Positions 49,120 to 57,388 of a DNA stretch of 64,000 bases are shown here, one piece after another (position 1 is the first letter of the stretch; each line of letters starts with the position of its first letter). The notes beneath the pieces are model-generated. The model ran no database searches, was not told the DNA's origin, and saw only the letters and a program-made list of their open reading frames with translations. The position numbers were made by a program, and so were the translations under genes. This DNA comes from Comamonadaceae bacterium. GTDB taxonomy: Bacteria; Pseudomonadota; Gammaproteobacteria; Burkholderiales; Rhodocyclaceae. The stretch is from assembly GCA_029255645.1 (NCBI GenBank), contig JANLJE010000020.1, positions 1-64,000 on the forward strand, read 5' to 3'.

Positions 49120-49141
49120 TTTTAAAACTCCAAAAAAACAA

Positions 49142-49636
49142 TCAATTAAGCTTGGTCTTCAGTGCAGCCAGCGCAGCAAACGGATGCAGCTGCTCACCGG
49201 CATCGGCATCGACAGGCAGACCGCATGCTGCGTGGCGCGGCGCCACTGGCAAAGCCAGCAGGATCTCGTCCTCGATCAGGGCCTTGACATCGAGTGCACC
49301 TGCCACGGGCAGAAAATCCAGACTGTCGTTTTCCAGCTCGTCCTGCGTCGGCTCGCTGTCCGCTGCAATCAGTTCCAGCAGACAGTCGATTGCCAGCGCC
49401 TCATCCACCGCACCAAGACAGCGCTGACAGACCAGAGGCAGGACTCCGCTCACCTCGAGACGCAGACGGGGCTGCCCCCGTTCACCGAGTACGCCTTGCA
49501 GCCGGTACTCCACTTTTCCAAGCACTTTCGTCACCAGATCATGAAGACGCGGCAACTCCGACAAGTCCAGGAATCCTTCGAGAAGCCGGGATTCGCGGAC
49601 AAAACGGTAGGCATCAATCTCAAGCTGTTGCGACAT
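49142..49636 (-). CDS. yceD: YceD (DUF177) family 23S rRNA accumulation protein
   Basis: This 164-residue protein has the DUF177 core: [16 protein letters not shown] in the middle and [20 protein letters not shown] near the end. YceD homologues are needed for 23S rRNA accumulation in E. coli and plants. The ATG at 49636 is only 9 bases from a good -10 box and lacks a ribosome site, so the message may be leaderless. No other start is available near the N-terminus. Confidence 0.93.
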   Translation of the reverse strand: MSQQLEIDAYRFVRESRLLEGFLDLSELPRLHDLVTKVLGKVEYRLQGVLGERGQPRLRLEVSGVLPLVCQRCLGAVDEALAIDCLLELIAADSEPTQDELENDSLDFLPVAGALDVKALIEDEILLALPVAPRHAACGLPVDADAGEQLHPFAALAALKTKLN

Positions 49637-49645
49637 AGAGGCGGG

Positions 49646-49674
49646 ATGATATTATCTTTGGCTGCACAAGTCAA
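49646..49674 (-). promoter_or_regulatory. Sigma-70 promoter of yceD-rpmF
   Basis: TTGACT (49674-49669) and TATCAT (49651-49646) are spaced by exactly 17 bases on the minus strand. Transcription should begin around 49639-49640, three or four bases before the yceD ATG. It would serve yceD-rpmF and, by read-through, plsX and the fab genes. Confidence 0.75.
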
Positions 49675-49747
49675 AGCACTGGAGCACACTGAAAACCTTG
49701 CCGAGGTGTTGTGAGACCTATCGTTTCTTGCCCATAAAGCCTTTTTC

Positions 49748-50380
49748 ATGCCCGATTCCCTGTCTGATTCTCTACCTGATTCTCTGCCCGAATCTCCCGC
49801 CTCCCCCCGCCTGGTACTGGCCTCCACCTCGCCTTTTCGCCGTGAGCTGCTTGCCCGGCTGGGCTTACCCTTCCACACCGCCAACCCTGAAACGGATGAA
49901 ACCGCCCTCCCCGGTGAAACCCCGGAAGCGATGGCCCTGCGCCTCTCCGAAGCCAAGGCCCGGGCGGTGGCCGGGCAATTTCCTGGCGCCCTGATCATCG
50001 GCAGCGATCAGGTCGCCGTCTGCGAAGGTGAAATTTTCGGCAAGCCCGGCAACCATGAGCAGGCTGTCCGGCAATTGAAAAAACTGCGCGGCAAAACGGT
50101 GAACTTCTTTACCGGCCTCTGCCTCCTGGACACCCGTGACGACCAGGCCCATGTGCGCGGCATTCCCACCCTGGTGACCTTCCGGGACCTGAAGGATGCC
50201 CAGATCGAGGCTTATCTGGCCCGGGAGCCCGCCTACAACTGCGCCGGCTCCGCCCGATCCGAAGGGCTGGGCATTGCCCTCATCGCCCGCCTGGAAGGCA
50301 GCGACCCCAATGCGCTGGTCGGCCTGCCCCTGATTGCCCTGTGCGACCTGCTCCAGGAAACCGGGCTGCAGGTGCTGTGA
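49748..50380 (+). CDS. Maf/YceF family nucleotide pyrophosphatase
   Basis: Maf proteins hydrolyse modified or non-canonical nucleoside triphosphates; this one resembles the YceF (7-methyl-GTP) branch. The 210-residue protein has [24 protein letters not shown] with the catalytic Asp, and [11 protein letters not shown]. Its first 17 residues are an extra Pro-Asp-Ser-Leu repeat ([16 protein letters not shown]) encoded by a 12-bp tandem at 49751-49798. A later GTG or CTG start would remove it, but no ATG lies before the core. It diverges from yceD and overlaps the next gene by one base. Confidence 0.93.
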   Translation: MPDSLSDSLPDSLPESPASPRLVLASTSPFRRELLARLGLPFHTANPETDETALPGETPEAMALRLSEAKARAVAGQFPGALIIGSDQVAVCEGEIFGKPGNHEQAVRQLKKLRGKTVNFFTGLCLLDTRDDQAHVRGIPTLVTFRDLKDAQIEAYLAREPAYNCAGSARSEGLGIALIARLEGSDPNALVGLPLIALCDLLQETGLQVL

Positions 50381-51087
50381 TGCGCGGCTCGCTTTATCTG
50401 ATTCCCGTTCCCCTGGGACCCGGCAAATGCGAGGCGGTCCTGCCGCCCGCCGTGCTGGAACAGGTACGCCAGCTCAGACACTTCGTGGTGGAACATGCCA
50501 GGACAGCCCGGGCCTTCCTGAAGGCGGTAGGGATGCCGGTTCCCATCCAGGAATTATCCCTGTCCGAACTCAACGAGCACACCCGCAAGGAAGCGCTGGA
50601 AGCGCTGCTGGCCCCCCTCCTGCAAGGCCTGGACCTGGGGCTGCTGTCAGAGGCAGGCTGCCCCGCCGTGGCCGACCCGGGGGCGGAACTGGTGGCCCTG
50701 GCCCAGGCCCGGAGCATCCGGGTCATTCCCATGATTGGCCCCTCCTCCCTCCTGCTGGCCCTCATGGCCTCGGGCCTCGATGGTCAGCGCTTCGCCTTCC
50801 ATGGCTACCTGCCCGCCAAGGAAGAGGAAAGGCGCCAAGCCATCAAACAACTGGAAAACGAATCCCGCAAACTGCGCCAGACCCAGCTTTGCATCGAGAC
50901 CCCCTACCGCAACAAGGCGCTGTTCGAGGCCCTGCTCCAGCACGGCCAGCCCTCGACCCGGCTCTGCCTGGCCACCGACCTGACCTTGCCCACTGAATCC
51001 ATCCGCACCATGAGCCTGGGCGATTGGCGACGCCAGCCGCCGCCGGACTTCGAGCGCCGCCCGACGGTCTTCTTGTTGCTGGCCTGA
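50380..51087 (+). CDS. RsmI-like SAM-dependent methyltransferase (tetrapyrrole methylase fold)
   Basis: This 235-residue protein of the tetrapyrrole-methylase fold is close to RsmI (16S rRNA C1402 ribose methylase) but diverged. The N-terminal RsmI motif has become LYLIPVPLGPGKCE, the SAM loop is LLSEAGCPAVADPGAEL instead of the usual SDAGTP, and there is IPMIGPSSLLLALMASGL. It is shorter than RsmI, lacking the C-terminal part. Its target is unknown. Start overlaps the maf stop by one base (TGATG). Confidence 0.88.
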   Translation: MRGSLYLIPVPLGPGKCEAVLPPAVLEQVRQLRHFVVEHARTARAFLKAVGMPVPIQELSLSELNEHTRKEALEALLAPLLQGLDLGLLSEAGCPAVADPGAELVALAQARSIRVIPMIGPSSLLLALMASGLDGQRFAFHGYLPAKEEERRQAIKQLENESRKLRQTQLCIETPYRNKALFEALLQHGQPSTRLCLATDLTLPTESIRTMSLGDWRRQPPPDFERRPTVFLLLA

Positions 51088-51090
51088 ATT

Positions 51091-51109
51091 GCGGGGGCAC
51101 ACCCCCCGC
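51091..51109. terminator. Hairpin between convergent genes
   Basis: GCGGGGG and CCCCCGC form a 7-bp stem with a 5-base loop in the 24-base gap between the methyltransferase and sppA stops. There is no T run on either side, so it is a weak terminator call. Confidence 0.4.
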
Positions 51110-51111
51110 AC

Positions 51112-52080
51112 TTACTGGGCCGTGACCCCCAGGCTTTCGATCAATCCCCTGCCAAAACTGGCCGCGGCATCGGCCCCCAGGCGCTTGGCAAAGCGTTCGG
51201 CGATATTTTCCTTGATCGAGTAATCCACCACTTTTTCCGCCTTGATCACATCCCGGGCCACCGAATCGACAGTCCCGAGCTCATCGGCCAGACCCAGCTT
51301 GATACTTTGCTCGCCGGTCCACACCAGGCCCGAGAACATGTCCGGGGTTTCCTGCAGGCGCTTGCCCCGCCCCAGCTTCACCACGTCGATGAACTGCCGG
51401 TGAATCTCCCCCAGCATGGTCTCCACATGCGCCTTCTGATCCGGATTGACCGGAGAGAAGGGATCAAGCAAGCCCTTGTTCTCCCCTGCCGTCATCAGGC
51501 GGCGCTCGACGCCCAGTTTTTCCATGGCCCCGGTAAAACCAAAACCGTTCATGAGCACCCCGATGGAACCGACGATGCTGGCCTTGTTCACATAGATCCG
51601 GTCGGCCCCGGCGGCGATGTAATAGCCACCGGAGGCACAGAGATCTTCCACCACGGCATACAAGGGAATGTCGGGATGCCTGGCTTTCAAGCGACGCATT
51701 TCATCAAAAATGATGCCAGACTGCACGGGACTGCCGCCGGGACTATTGATCCGCAGCACCACCCCCGCCGTGTTTTCATCCTCGAAGGCGGATTGCAATG
51801 CCGCATTGATCTTGTCTGCGCTCACCTCGCCTTTCGGCTCGATGGTGCCGAACACATTGACCAGGGCGGTATGACGGCCGCGGTCTATCGGCTCTCTGCC
51901 GGGCGCCCAGTCCATGACCGCCACCAATACCGCCACCAGGTAGGCAAGCCCCGCCAGTTTGAAGAAGATCCCCCAGCGCCGCCGGGCCTTTTGCTCACTC
52001 AAGGCGGCAAAAGCCAGCTGTTCCAGGGTCTTGCGTTCCCAGTCGGGGGTGCTGCGCGGATCGTTGGGGGAGTTGTCCAT
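51112..52080 (-). CDS. sppA: Signal peptide peptidase SppA (S49)
   Basis: SppA degrades cleaved signal peptides in the membrane. The 322-residue short-form protein has one membrane helix (about 38-56), then the S49 domain with LRINSPGGSPVQSG, the nucleophile Ser150 (LCASGGYY) and Lys202 (TAGENKG) as the base. The short form is usual outside enterobacteria. It lies 11 bases downstream of the Rieske gene. Confidence 0.94.
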   Translation of the reverse strand: MDNSPNDPRSTPDWERKTLEQLAFAALSEQKARRRWGIFFKLAGLAYLVAVLVAVMDWAPGREPIDRGRHTALVNVFGTIEPKGEVSADKINAALQSAFEDENTAGVVLRINSPGGSPVQSGIIFDEMRRLKARHPDIPLYAVVEDLCASGGYYIAAGADRIYVNKASIVGSIGVLMNGFGFTGAMEKLGVERRLMTAGENKGLLDPFSPVNPDQKAHVETMLGEIHRQFIDVVKLGRGKRLQETPDMFSGLVWTGEQSIKLGLADELGTVDSVARDVIKAEKVVDYSIKENIAERFAKRLGADAAASFGRGLIESLGVTAQ

Positions 52081-52091
52081 TTATCGCTTTG

Positions 52092-52439
52092 CTAACTTTC
52101 CAGAAAAAAAATGCCGTCCGGCCGCTCTTCCACAGGCAGTGGCTCGAGGCCACGCCCGGCACAACGTCCGGCAAGGCAGAGCCCCGTCTCCGGGGCAAAC
52201 AGGGCGCCGTGCACTGCGCAGATCAAGTATAACCCGGTGGAATCAAAAAATTCCCCTGGCTGCCAGTCCAGTTCCACCGGTACATGGCCACACCGATTGA
52301 GGTAAGCCCGGGGCTTGCCACGGTAGCGCACCAGAAAGGCCGGCACGGGGGAACCCTCGCGCGCAAGATCGAAGCGGATGCCCCGCCCTCCTTCCACCAG
52401 ATCGGCGGAGGCACAGATCAGCCGTGCGCCAGCAGCCAT
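52092..52439 (-). CDS. Small Rieske [2Fe-2S] protein
   Basis: This 115-residue protein has both Rieske boxes: CGH in LNRCGHVPVEL and CAVHG in YLICAVHGALF, so it should bind a 2Fe-2S cluster, and no oxygenase catalytic domain. Such single-domain Rieske proteins act as electron carriers, but the partner is unknown. ATG at 52439 overlaps the end of gph by 22 bases, showing tight coupling. It lies between gph and sppA, a set conserved in betaproteobacteria. Confidence 0.88.
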   Translation of the reverse strand: MAAGARLICASADLVEGGRGIRFDLAREGSPVPAFLVRYRGKPRAYLNRCGHVPVELDWQPGEFFDSTGLYLICAVHGALFAPETGLCLAGRCAGRGLEPLPVEERPDGIFFLES

Positions 52440-53074
52440 GCCTGCAATTCCTCTACCGTATCCAGGCAGGCCAGGGGCGCCAGGGCCTGCAGCTCTTCCC
52501 GGAGGTGGGCACCATAGCCGACCCCCAGCCCGGCGGTTCCGGCATTTCTGGCCATCTGCAGATCGTGGGTGGTATCTCCGATCATCAAGGTCCGCTCCGG
52601 TCCCGCCCCCAGTTCCTCCATCAACTCCTCCAGCATCTGGGGATGCGGCTTGGAATGGCACTGGTCGGCACAGCGCAGGGCCTGAAAGTAGCCCCCCAGG
52701 CCGGAATGCGCCAGGGCACGGTCCAGCCCCGGACGGCTCTTGCCAGTCGCCACCGCCAGCCGGAACCCGCGCTGGGCCAATACCGCCATGAGAGCTTCAA
52801 TCCCCTCGAACAGGGTCAGTTCATGATCCCGGGACAGATAATGGTGCCGATAACGCTCCGCCATGCGTGGGTATTCGTGCTCGGGCAGATCGGGCACCGC
52901 CCGCTGCAAAGCATCGACAAGCCCCAGACCGATCACCTGCCGTGCCTGGCGGTCGTCCGGCTCCGGCAGGCCCAGATCGCGGCTGGCCGCCTGAATGGCG
53001 TAAACAATGGCGGCGGCGGAATCCATCAGGGTTCCGTCCCAGTCGAAAACGATCAGATCAAAATTATTTTGCAT
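52418..53074 (-). CDS. HAD-family phosphatase, Gph-like
   Basis: This 218-residue HAD hydrolase is annotated by family as phosphoglycolate phosphatase. The motifs are DWDGTLMDS (Asp11 nucleophile and Asp13), VATGKSRPGL, KPHPQML, and IGDTTHDLQMA. The substrate cannot be fixed by sequence; the position next to rluC suggests a general phosphatase rather than a Calvin-cycle enzyme. The ATG overlaps the rluC stop by 11 bases. Confidence 0.9.
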   Translation of the reverse strand: MQNNFDLIVFDWDGTLMDSAAAIVYAIQAASRDLGLPEPDDRQARQVIGLGLVDALQRAVPDLPEHEYPRMAERYRHHYLSRDHELTLFEGIEALMAVLAQRGFRLAVATGKSRPGLDRALAHSGLGGYFQALRCADQCHSKPHPQMLEELMEELGAGPERTLMIGDTTHDLQMARNAGTAGLGVGYGAHLREELQALAPLACLDTVEELQAWLLAHG

Positions 53075-54089
53075 GGTGAGTCAGATCCGGCCTGACCCGC
53101 ATGGGTTCCGGATCATCGGCAGAAAAATCACGGGGCTCCACCGCATCCAGGTGCTGGATGAATTGCAGCAGGGCTTCGGGGAGCGGCGCCAGCAGATGCA
53201 GCGGATGCTTTTCCAGAGGATGGGGAAAGTCCATCGAGCGGGCATGGAGGGCCATGCGTTTTAGCCCCTCCTTCTGCAAGGACTTGTTGAGGGCAAAGTC
53301 TCCATATTTTTCGTCTCCGAGGATGGGATAGCCCAGATGGGCCAGATGCACCCGCAACTGGTGGGTGCGCCCGGTTTTCAACTGGCCTTCGAGCAGGCTG
53401 AAGCGCTGCCAGCGGCCCAGCAAGCGGAACACCGTATGGGAAGGCTTGCCCTCCGGGTCCACCCGCACCCGGCGTTCACCGGATTCGAGCAGGTATTTGA
53501 GCAGGGGCAGTTTCACCTGTTGCACGGGATTCATCCAGCGCCCCTTGACCAGCATCAGATAGCGCTTGTCCGCCACCTGCCCCGCTTCCCGGAACATGTC
53601 GTGCAGGGCATTCAAGGCCGAGCGTTTCTTGCCAACCAGCAACAGGCCGGAAGTCTCCCGATCCAGGCGATGGGCCAGTTCCAGGAACCTGGCCTGGGGC
53701 CGCTGCTGACGCAAGGACTCGATCACACCGAAGCTGACCCCGCTGCCGCCATGCACGGCAATGCCCGCCGGCTTGTCGATCACCAGCAGGGCCTCGTCCT
53801 CAAAAACGATGGGCAGCCGGACCCGTTCCTTGGCCGCATCCTCCACGGCTGAGCGCGGCCGCTCGGCCAGGCGCATGGGCGGCAGCCTGATCCGATCGCC
53901 GGTCTGAATCCGGCAGGTGGCATCGCAACGTTTTTTGTTGACCCGGACCTCACCGCTCCTGAGTACCCGGTAGATATGGCTTTTGGGAACCCCCTTGCAG
54001 CGTCGGATCAGGAAATTATCCAGGCGCTGGCCCTGTTCTTCTTCTCCGACAACCACATAGGTCACGGAATTTTTTCCCGCATCAGACAT
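53064..54089 (-). CDS. rluC: 23S rRNA pseudouridine synthase RluC
   Basis: RluC modifies positions 955, 2504 and 2580 of E. coli 23S rRNA. The 341-residue protein has an N-terminal S4 domain (about 20-75; RLDNFLIRRCKGVPKSHIYR) and catalytic Asp143 in HRLDRETSGLL. ATG at 54089 is chosen by homology; the frame is open upstream without homology. It is divergent from rne, exactly as in E. coli, which supports RluC over RluD. Confidence 0.95.
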   Translation of the reverse strand: MSDAGKNSVTYVVVGEEEQGQRLDNFLIRRCKGVPKSHIYRVLRSGEVRVNKKRCDATCRIQTGDRIRLPPMRLAERPRSAVEDAAKERVRLPIVFEDEALLVIDKPAGIAVHGGSGVSFGVIESLRQQRPQARFLELAHRLDRETSGLLLVGKKRSALNALHDMFREAGQVADKRYLMLVKGRWMNPVQQVKLPLLKYLLESGERRVRVDPEGKPSHTVFRLLGRWQRFSLLEGQLKTGRTHQLRVHLAHLGYPILGDEKYGDFALNKSLQKEGLKRMALHARSMDFPHPLEKHPLHLLAPLPEALLQFIQHLDAVEPRDFSADDPEPMRVRPDLTHHAK

Positions 54090-54237
54090 TTTGCAATATA
54101 CTACCTTTCGATTTTGCGTCACGGACTGCAAGGCAAGCCGCACCGTCAGACCGACCAGCACCAGGTGCCAACCGCACCTCCAGGCTGCAGTTGCTACCGC
54201 AACATGAATGTCGGCAGGCCCGGCCAACCTGGCTGCA

Positions 54238-54277
54238 TCCAACACAAGCTTCCAACACAAGCGCTTCCAACACAAGC
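54238..54277. repeat. 12-bp direct repeat, three copies, in rne leader
   Basis: TCCAACACAAGC occurs at 54238-54249, 54251-54262 and 54266-54277, with 1 and 3 bases between. It lies inside the predicted rne leader. Confidence 0.88.
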
Positions 54278-54398
54278 TGCTTCAAGCCAAACTTGCTCAG
54301 CCCCGCAAATCAAACTGGTTAAGTTCGCTCACCAAAAGTAGCGATACTACTTGATTCGCGCATTGCAAGCATCCACGGATCGTCCCCGCAGAATTTTG

Positions 54399-54428
54399 AT
54401 CCTGAGCCTTCGCTGCTCGGGATTTTCT
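54399..54428 (+). promoter_or_regulatory. Terminator-like hairpin in rne leader (possible attenuator)
   Basis: ATCCTGAGC and GCTCGGGAT form a 9-bp stem with one wobble and a 7-base loop, followed by TTTCTC. It sits about 125 bases before the rne start, so it may act as an attenuator or as an RNase E self-control hairpin. Confidence 0.5.
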
Positions 54429-54550
54429 CAAAAGCAGACCCCTCTCTTGAACTTTCAAACAACGGCATCCATGAAATCAACCGTTAGCTGACCGGTCGCT
54501 GCTGCGTGGGCGCGCCGCCCGTCTTGGTGTGCGCTGGAGCCCATAACAAC

Positions 54551-57292
54551 ATGAAACGCATGTTATTCAATGCGACACAGGCCGAAGAACTCCGTGTCGC
54601 CATTGTTGATGGTCAGAAACTGATCGACCTCGACATTGAATCGGCCGCCAAAGAACAACGAAAGAGCAATATTTACAAGGGTGTCATCACCCGCATCGAG
54701 CCTTCCCTGGAGGCGGCTTTCGTGGATTATGGTGCCGACCGGCACGGCTTTCTGCCCTTCAAGGAAATTGCCCGCAGCTACTTCCAGCCCGGCGCCGACA
54801 GCCGCTCCTCCATCAAGGAAGCCCTGAAGGAAGGCCAGGAGCTGGTCGTCCAGGTGGATAAGGACGAGCGTGGCAACAAGGGCGCCGCCCTGACCACCTA
54901 CGTCTCCCTGGCGGGCCGCTATCTGGTGCTGATGCCCAACAACCCCCGGGGCGGCGGCGTCTCCCGCCGCGTAGACGGTGACGAGCGCGCCGAACTGCGG
55001 GAAACCATGGATCAGCTCGAAGTCCCCGCCGGCATGAGCCTGATCGCCCGCACGGCCGCCATCGGCCGCCAGGCCGAGGAACTGCAGTGGGACCTGAACT
55101 ACCTGCTGCAACTGTGGCGCGCCATCGAGAGCGTCGCCAACGAACAGAAGGCGCCCCTCTTGATCTATCAGGAAGGCAGCCTCGTCATCCGCGCCATCCG
55201 CGATTATTTCCAGCCCGAGATCGGTGAAATCCTCATCGACACGGACGAAATCTTCGAGCAGGCCCAGGCCTTCATGGCCCAGGTCATGCCCGGCAACGTG
55301 AACCGGGTGAAGCGTTACCGGGACGACGTGCCCCTGTTCTCCCGCTTCCAGATCGAACACCAGATCGAGACCGCCTTCGGCCGTCAGGTGAACCTGCCCT
55401 CCGGCGGAGCCATCGTCATCGACCATACCGAAGCCCTGGTCGCCGTGGACGTAAACTCCGGCCGCGCCACCAAGGGTGCCGACATCGAAGAAACCGCCTA
55501 CAAGACCAACCTGGAAGCGGCCGAAGAACTGGCCCGCCAGCTGCGCCTGCGCGATCTGGGGGGGCTGATCGTCATCGACTTCATCGACATGGAGTCCCAG
55601 AAGAATCAGCGCGAGGTGGAAAACCGCCTCAAGGATGCCCTCAAGTTCGACCGGGCCCGGGTGCAGATGGGCAAGATCAGCCGCTTTGGCCTGATGGAAC
55701 TGTCGCGCCAACGGCTGCGCCCGGCGCTGGCCGAAACCAGCTACATCCCTTGCCCGCGCTGTACCGGCACCGGCCACATCCGCTCCACCGAATCGGCTGC
55801 CCTGCATATCCTGCGCATCCTCGAAGAAGAGGCCATGAAGGACAACACGGCCGCCGTGCATGTCCAGGTTCCCGTGGATGTCGCCACCTTCCTCCTGAAC
55901 GAGAAACGCGCCGACATTCAGGCCATCGAACTACGGCACAAGGTCAGCATCCTGCTGATTCCCAATATGCACATGGAAACCCCGGCTCATGACATCCAGC
56001 GGCTGCGCCACGATGACCTGAACGGCGACGACCTGCGCGAGCCTTCCTACAAGATGGTGGAACTCCCCAGCGAGGAAGATCAAAAGCCGGGCAATGGCAA
56101 GCAGGAAGCCGTCAAGCCGCGTCAGGAAGCGGCCATCAAGAACATCGCCCCCGAGCAGCCGGCCCCCACGATAGCGAAAAAGGTGGAGGCCACCCCGGCC
56201 CCCGAAGCCTACCCGGGCATCATCGCCAGGATTTTCTCCTGGTTCCGCAGCCCTCCCGCGCCAGAACCCGTCCCCACATCGACCCCGGAACGCAAACCCC
56301 GGGAAAGTCGTGGTGACGGCCGCCGCGACCGTAACGAAGTCCGGCGCAACCGGGGTAGCCGCAGTGGCACGGACAGCCGTCGTAACGAAAGCGGTGAAGC
56401 CGAGAAGCCCGCACGGGAACCTCGTGGCGAGCGCAGTCGCAATACCAGCTCAACCACCAGCTCAACCACCAGCCCCACTACCAGCTCCACCACCAGCCGC
56501 GAAGCGCGCGAGGAAAAACCGGTTCAGGAACAAGCCCCCCGGGAACGCAAGCCGCGTGGCGAGCGCCGCGAACGCCAGCCCGCTGCTCCCCTGGCCGAAC
56601 CGGAAAACCTGGCCCTCACGGCAGTCGTTCCCGCCCTGGAAAACAACATCCCATTCCCGGAAAATGGAAGCGAAGCCGCAGAAGAACAGGGCAATCGTCG
56701 CCGCAATCGCCGTAGCCGTGGGCGTGGCCGCAACAGCCCTGAAACCACTGAAGATGCAACCGCAGTGGCTGCCGAGGCGGTTGAACAGGCCCAGGTGAGC
56801 GAAGCCGCTGCACCGGAAGCCGTGCAGGAAACCGCCCCTGCCGCCCCTGCCGCTACAGTGGCAACGGAGGCTGCGGTGGCTACAGTGGCACACGCTGAAC
56901 CCACGCCGCTTGCCATCGAAACCGCCGTCGCGGCCACCGCCGCTCCGGCCCCGGTCGAAACCTCGCTTGTGACGGCGTCCCCGCTTGCCGCTGCAGCCGA
57001 GCCGGCCGCCGTGGTTGAGGAACGGCCTCTGGAGCAGATCGCGCCCCCGGCGCCTCAGGCCGGATCCCAGCCCGAACAGGCGCCAGGGGAAGCGGCGCCG
57101 AAGCTGGATATCGCCGTCCTGGAGAAGGACCTGGAAGCCTCTGGTCTGGTGCTGGTACAAACCAGCAATGCCCCGGCAACCCCTGTGATTGCCGAGCCCG
57201 TCGTACCTCTGGGCCGTCCCCGGCGCAGCCGCAAGGCGGACGACACCGGGCCGGATGAACCGCTGACGATGGTCGAAACCGAAACCAGGTAA
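54551..57292 (+). CDS. rne: Ribonuclease E
   Basis: RNase E starts mRNA decay and processes rRNA and tRNA. The 913-residue protein has the catalytic half (1-510): S1 domain (about 38-120), 5' sensor and DNase I-like domain with Asp300 (VAVDVNSG) and Asp343 (IVIDFIDM), and the Zn-link CPRC (401-404). The rest is an Arg-, Pro-, Ala- and Glu-rich disordered tail that would host degradosome partners; I cannot pick out enolase, helicase or PNPase sites. ATG at 54551 gives the usual [11 protein letters not shown] tetrapeptide repeat in the tail comes from a 12-bp tandem. Confidence 0.97.
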   Translation: MKRMLFNATQAEELRVAIVDGQKLIDLDIESAAKEQRKSNIYKGVITRIEPSLEAAFVDYGADRHGFLPFKEIARSYFQPGADSRSSIKEALKEGQELVVQVDKDERGNKGAALTTYVSLAGRYLVLMPNNPRGGGVSRRVDGDERAELRETMDQLEVPAGMSLIARTAAIGRQAEELQWDLNYLLQLWRAIESVANEQKAPLLIYQEGSLVIRAIRDYFQPEIGEILIDTDEIFEQAQAFMAQVMPGNVNRVKRYRDDVPLFSRFQIEHQIETAFGRQVNLPSGGAIVIDHTEALVAVDVNSGRATKGADIEETAYKTNLEAAEELARQLRLRDLGGLIVIDFIDMESQKNQREVENRLKDALKFDRARVQMGKISRFGLMELSRQRLRPALAETSYIPCPRCTGTGHIRSTESAALHILRILEEEAMKDNTAAVHVQVPVDVATFLLNEKRADIQAIELRHKVSILLIPNMHMETPAHDIQRLRHDDLNGDDLREPSYKMVELPSEEDQKPGNGKQEAVKPRQEAAIKNIAPEQPAPTIAKKVEATPAPEAYPGIIARIFSWFRSPPAPEPVPTSTPERKPRESRGDGRRDRNEVRRNRGSRSGTDSRRNESGEAEKPAREPRGERSRNTSSTTSSTTSPTTSSTTSREAREEKPVQEQAPRERKPRGERRERQPAAPLAEPENLALTAVVPALENNIPFPENGSEAAEEQGNRRRNRRSRGRGRNSPETTEDATAVAAEAVEQAQVSEAAAPEAVQETAPAAPAATVATEAAVATVAHAEPTPLAIETAVAATAAPAPVETSLVTASPLAAAAEPAAVVEERPLEQIAPPAPQAGSQPEQAPGEAAPKLDIAVLEKDLEASGLVLVQTSNAPATPVIAEPVVPLGRPRRSRKADDTGPDEPLTMVETETR
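56447..56497 (+). repeat. 12-bp in-frame repeat in the rne tail
   Basis: Four units of AGC-TCA-ACC-ACC type encode [16 protein letters not shown] and a final S. The repeat lies in the disordered C-terminal half, where length change is tolerated. Confidence 0.9.
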
Positions 57293-57313
57293 GCGCCGCA
57301 TCGGGCGGACACT

Positions 57314-57355
57314 ACTGAGCCACACCAACTGAGCCGCATCAACTGAGCCGCACCA
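57314..57355. repeat. 14-bp tandem repeat, three copies
   Basis: ACTGAGCC(A/G)CA(C/T)CA occurs three times without gaps (57314-57327, 57328-57341, 57342-57355), directly after the rne stop and before its terminator. Confidence 0.92.
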
Positions 57356-57356
57356 G

Positions 57357-57386
57357 GAAAGGGAGCCCTTGCCGCTCCCTTTCTTC
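57357..57386 (+). terminator. Terminator between rne and the hydrolase gene
   Basis: GAAAGGGAGC and GCTCCCTTTC form a perfect 10-bp stem with a 7-base loop, then TTCATTC. The A/T-rich stem base gives weak T runs on both strands, so it may serve both convergent genes. Confidence 0.75.
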
Positions 57387-57388
57387 AT

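Larger units (their letters stand above)
54090..54550 (+). other. Long rne leader / rluC-rne intergenic region (461 bases)
   Basis: No gene is supported here. On the plus strand TATACT at 54097-54102 is a possible -10 box that would give an rne leader of about 440 bases, similar in length to the 361-base autoregulatory leader of E. coli rne. Inside are three copies of a 12-base direct repeat (54238-54277), a terminator-like hairpin at 54399-54428, and a GC-rich stretch with GGGCG-CGC-CGCCC before the start codon. Confidence 0.55.

Noticed and set aside
54563-55861. 432-codon minus-strand open frame across the catalytic half of rne
   Set aside because: It mirrors the codon pattern of the conserved RNase E domain; no homology or start signal is visible.
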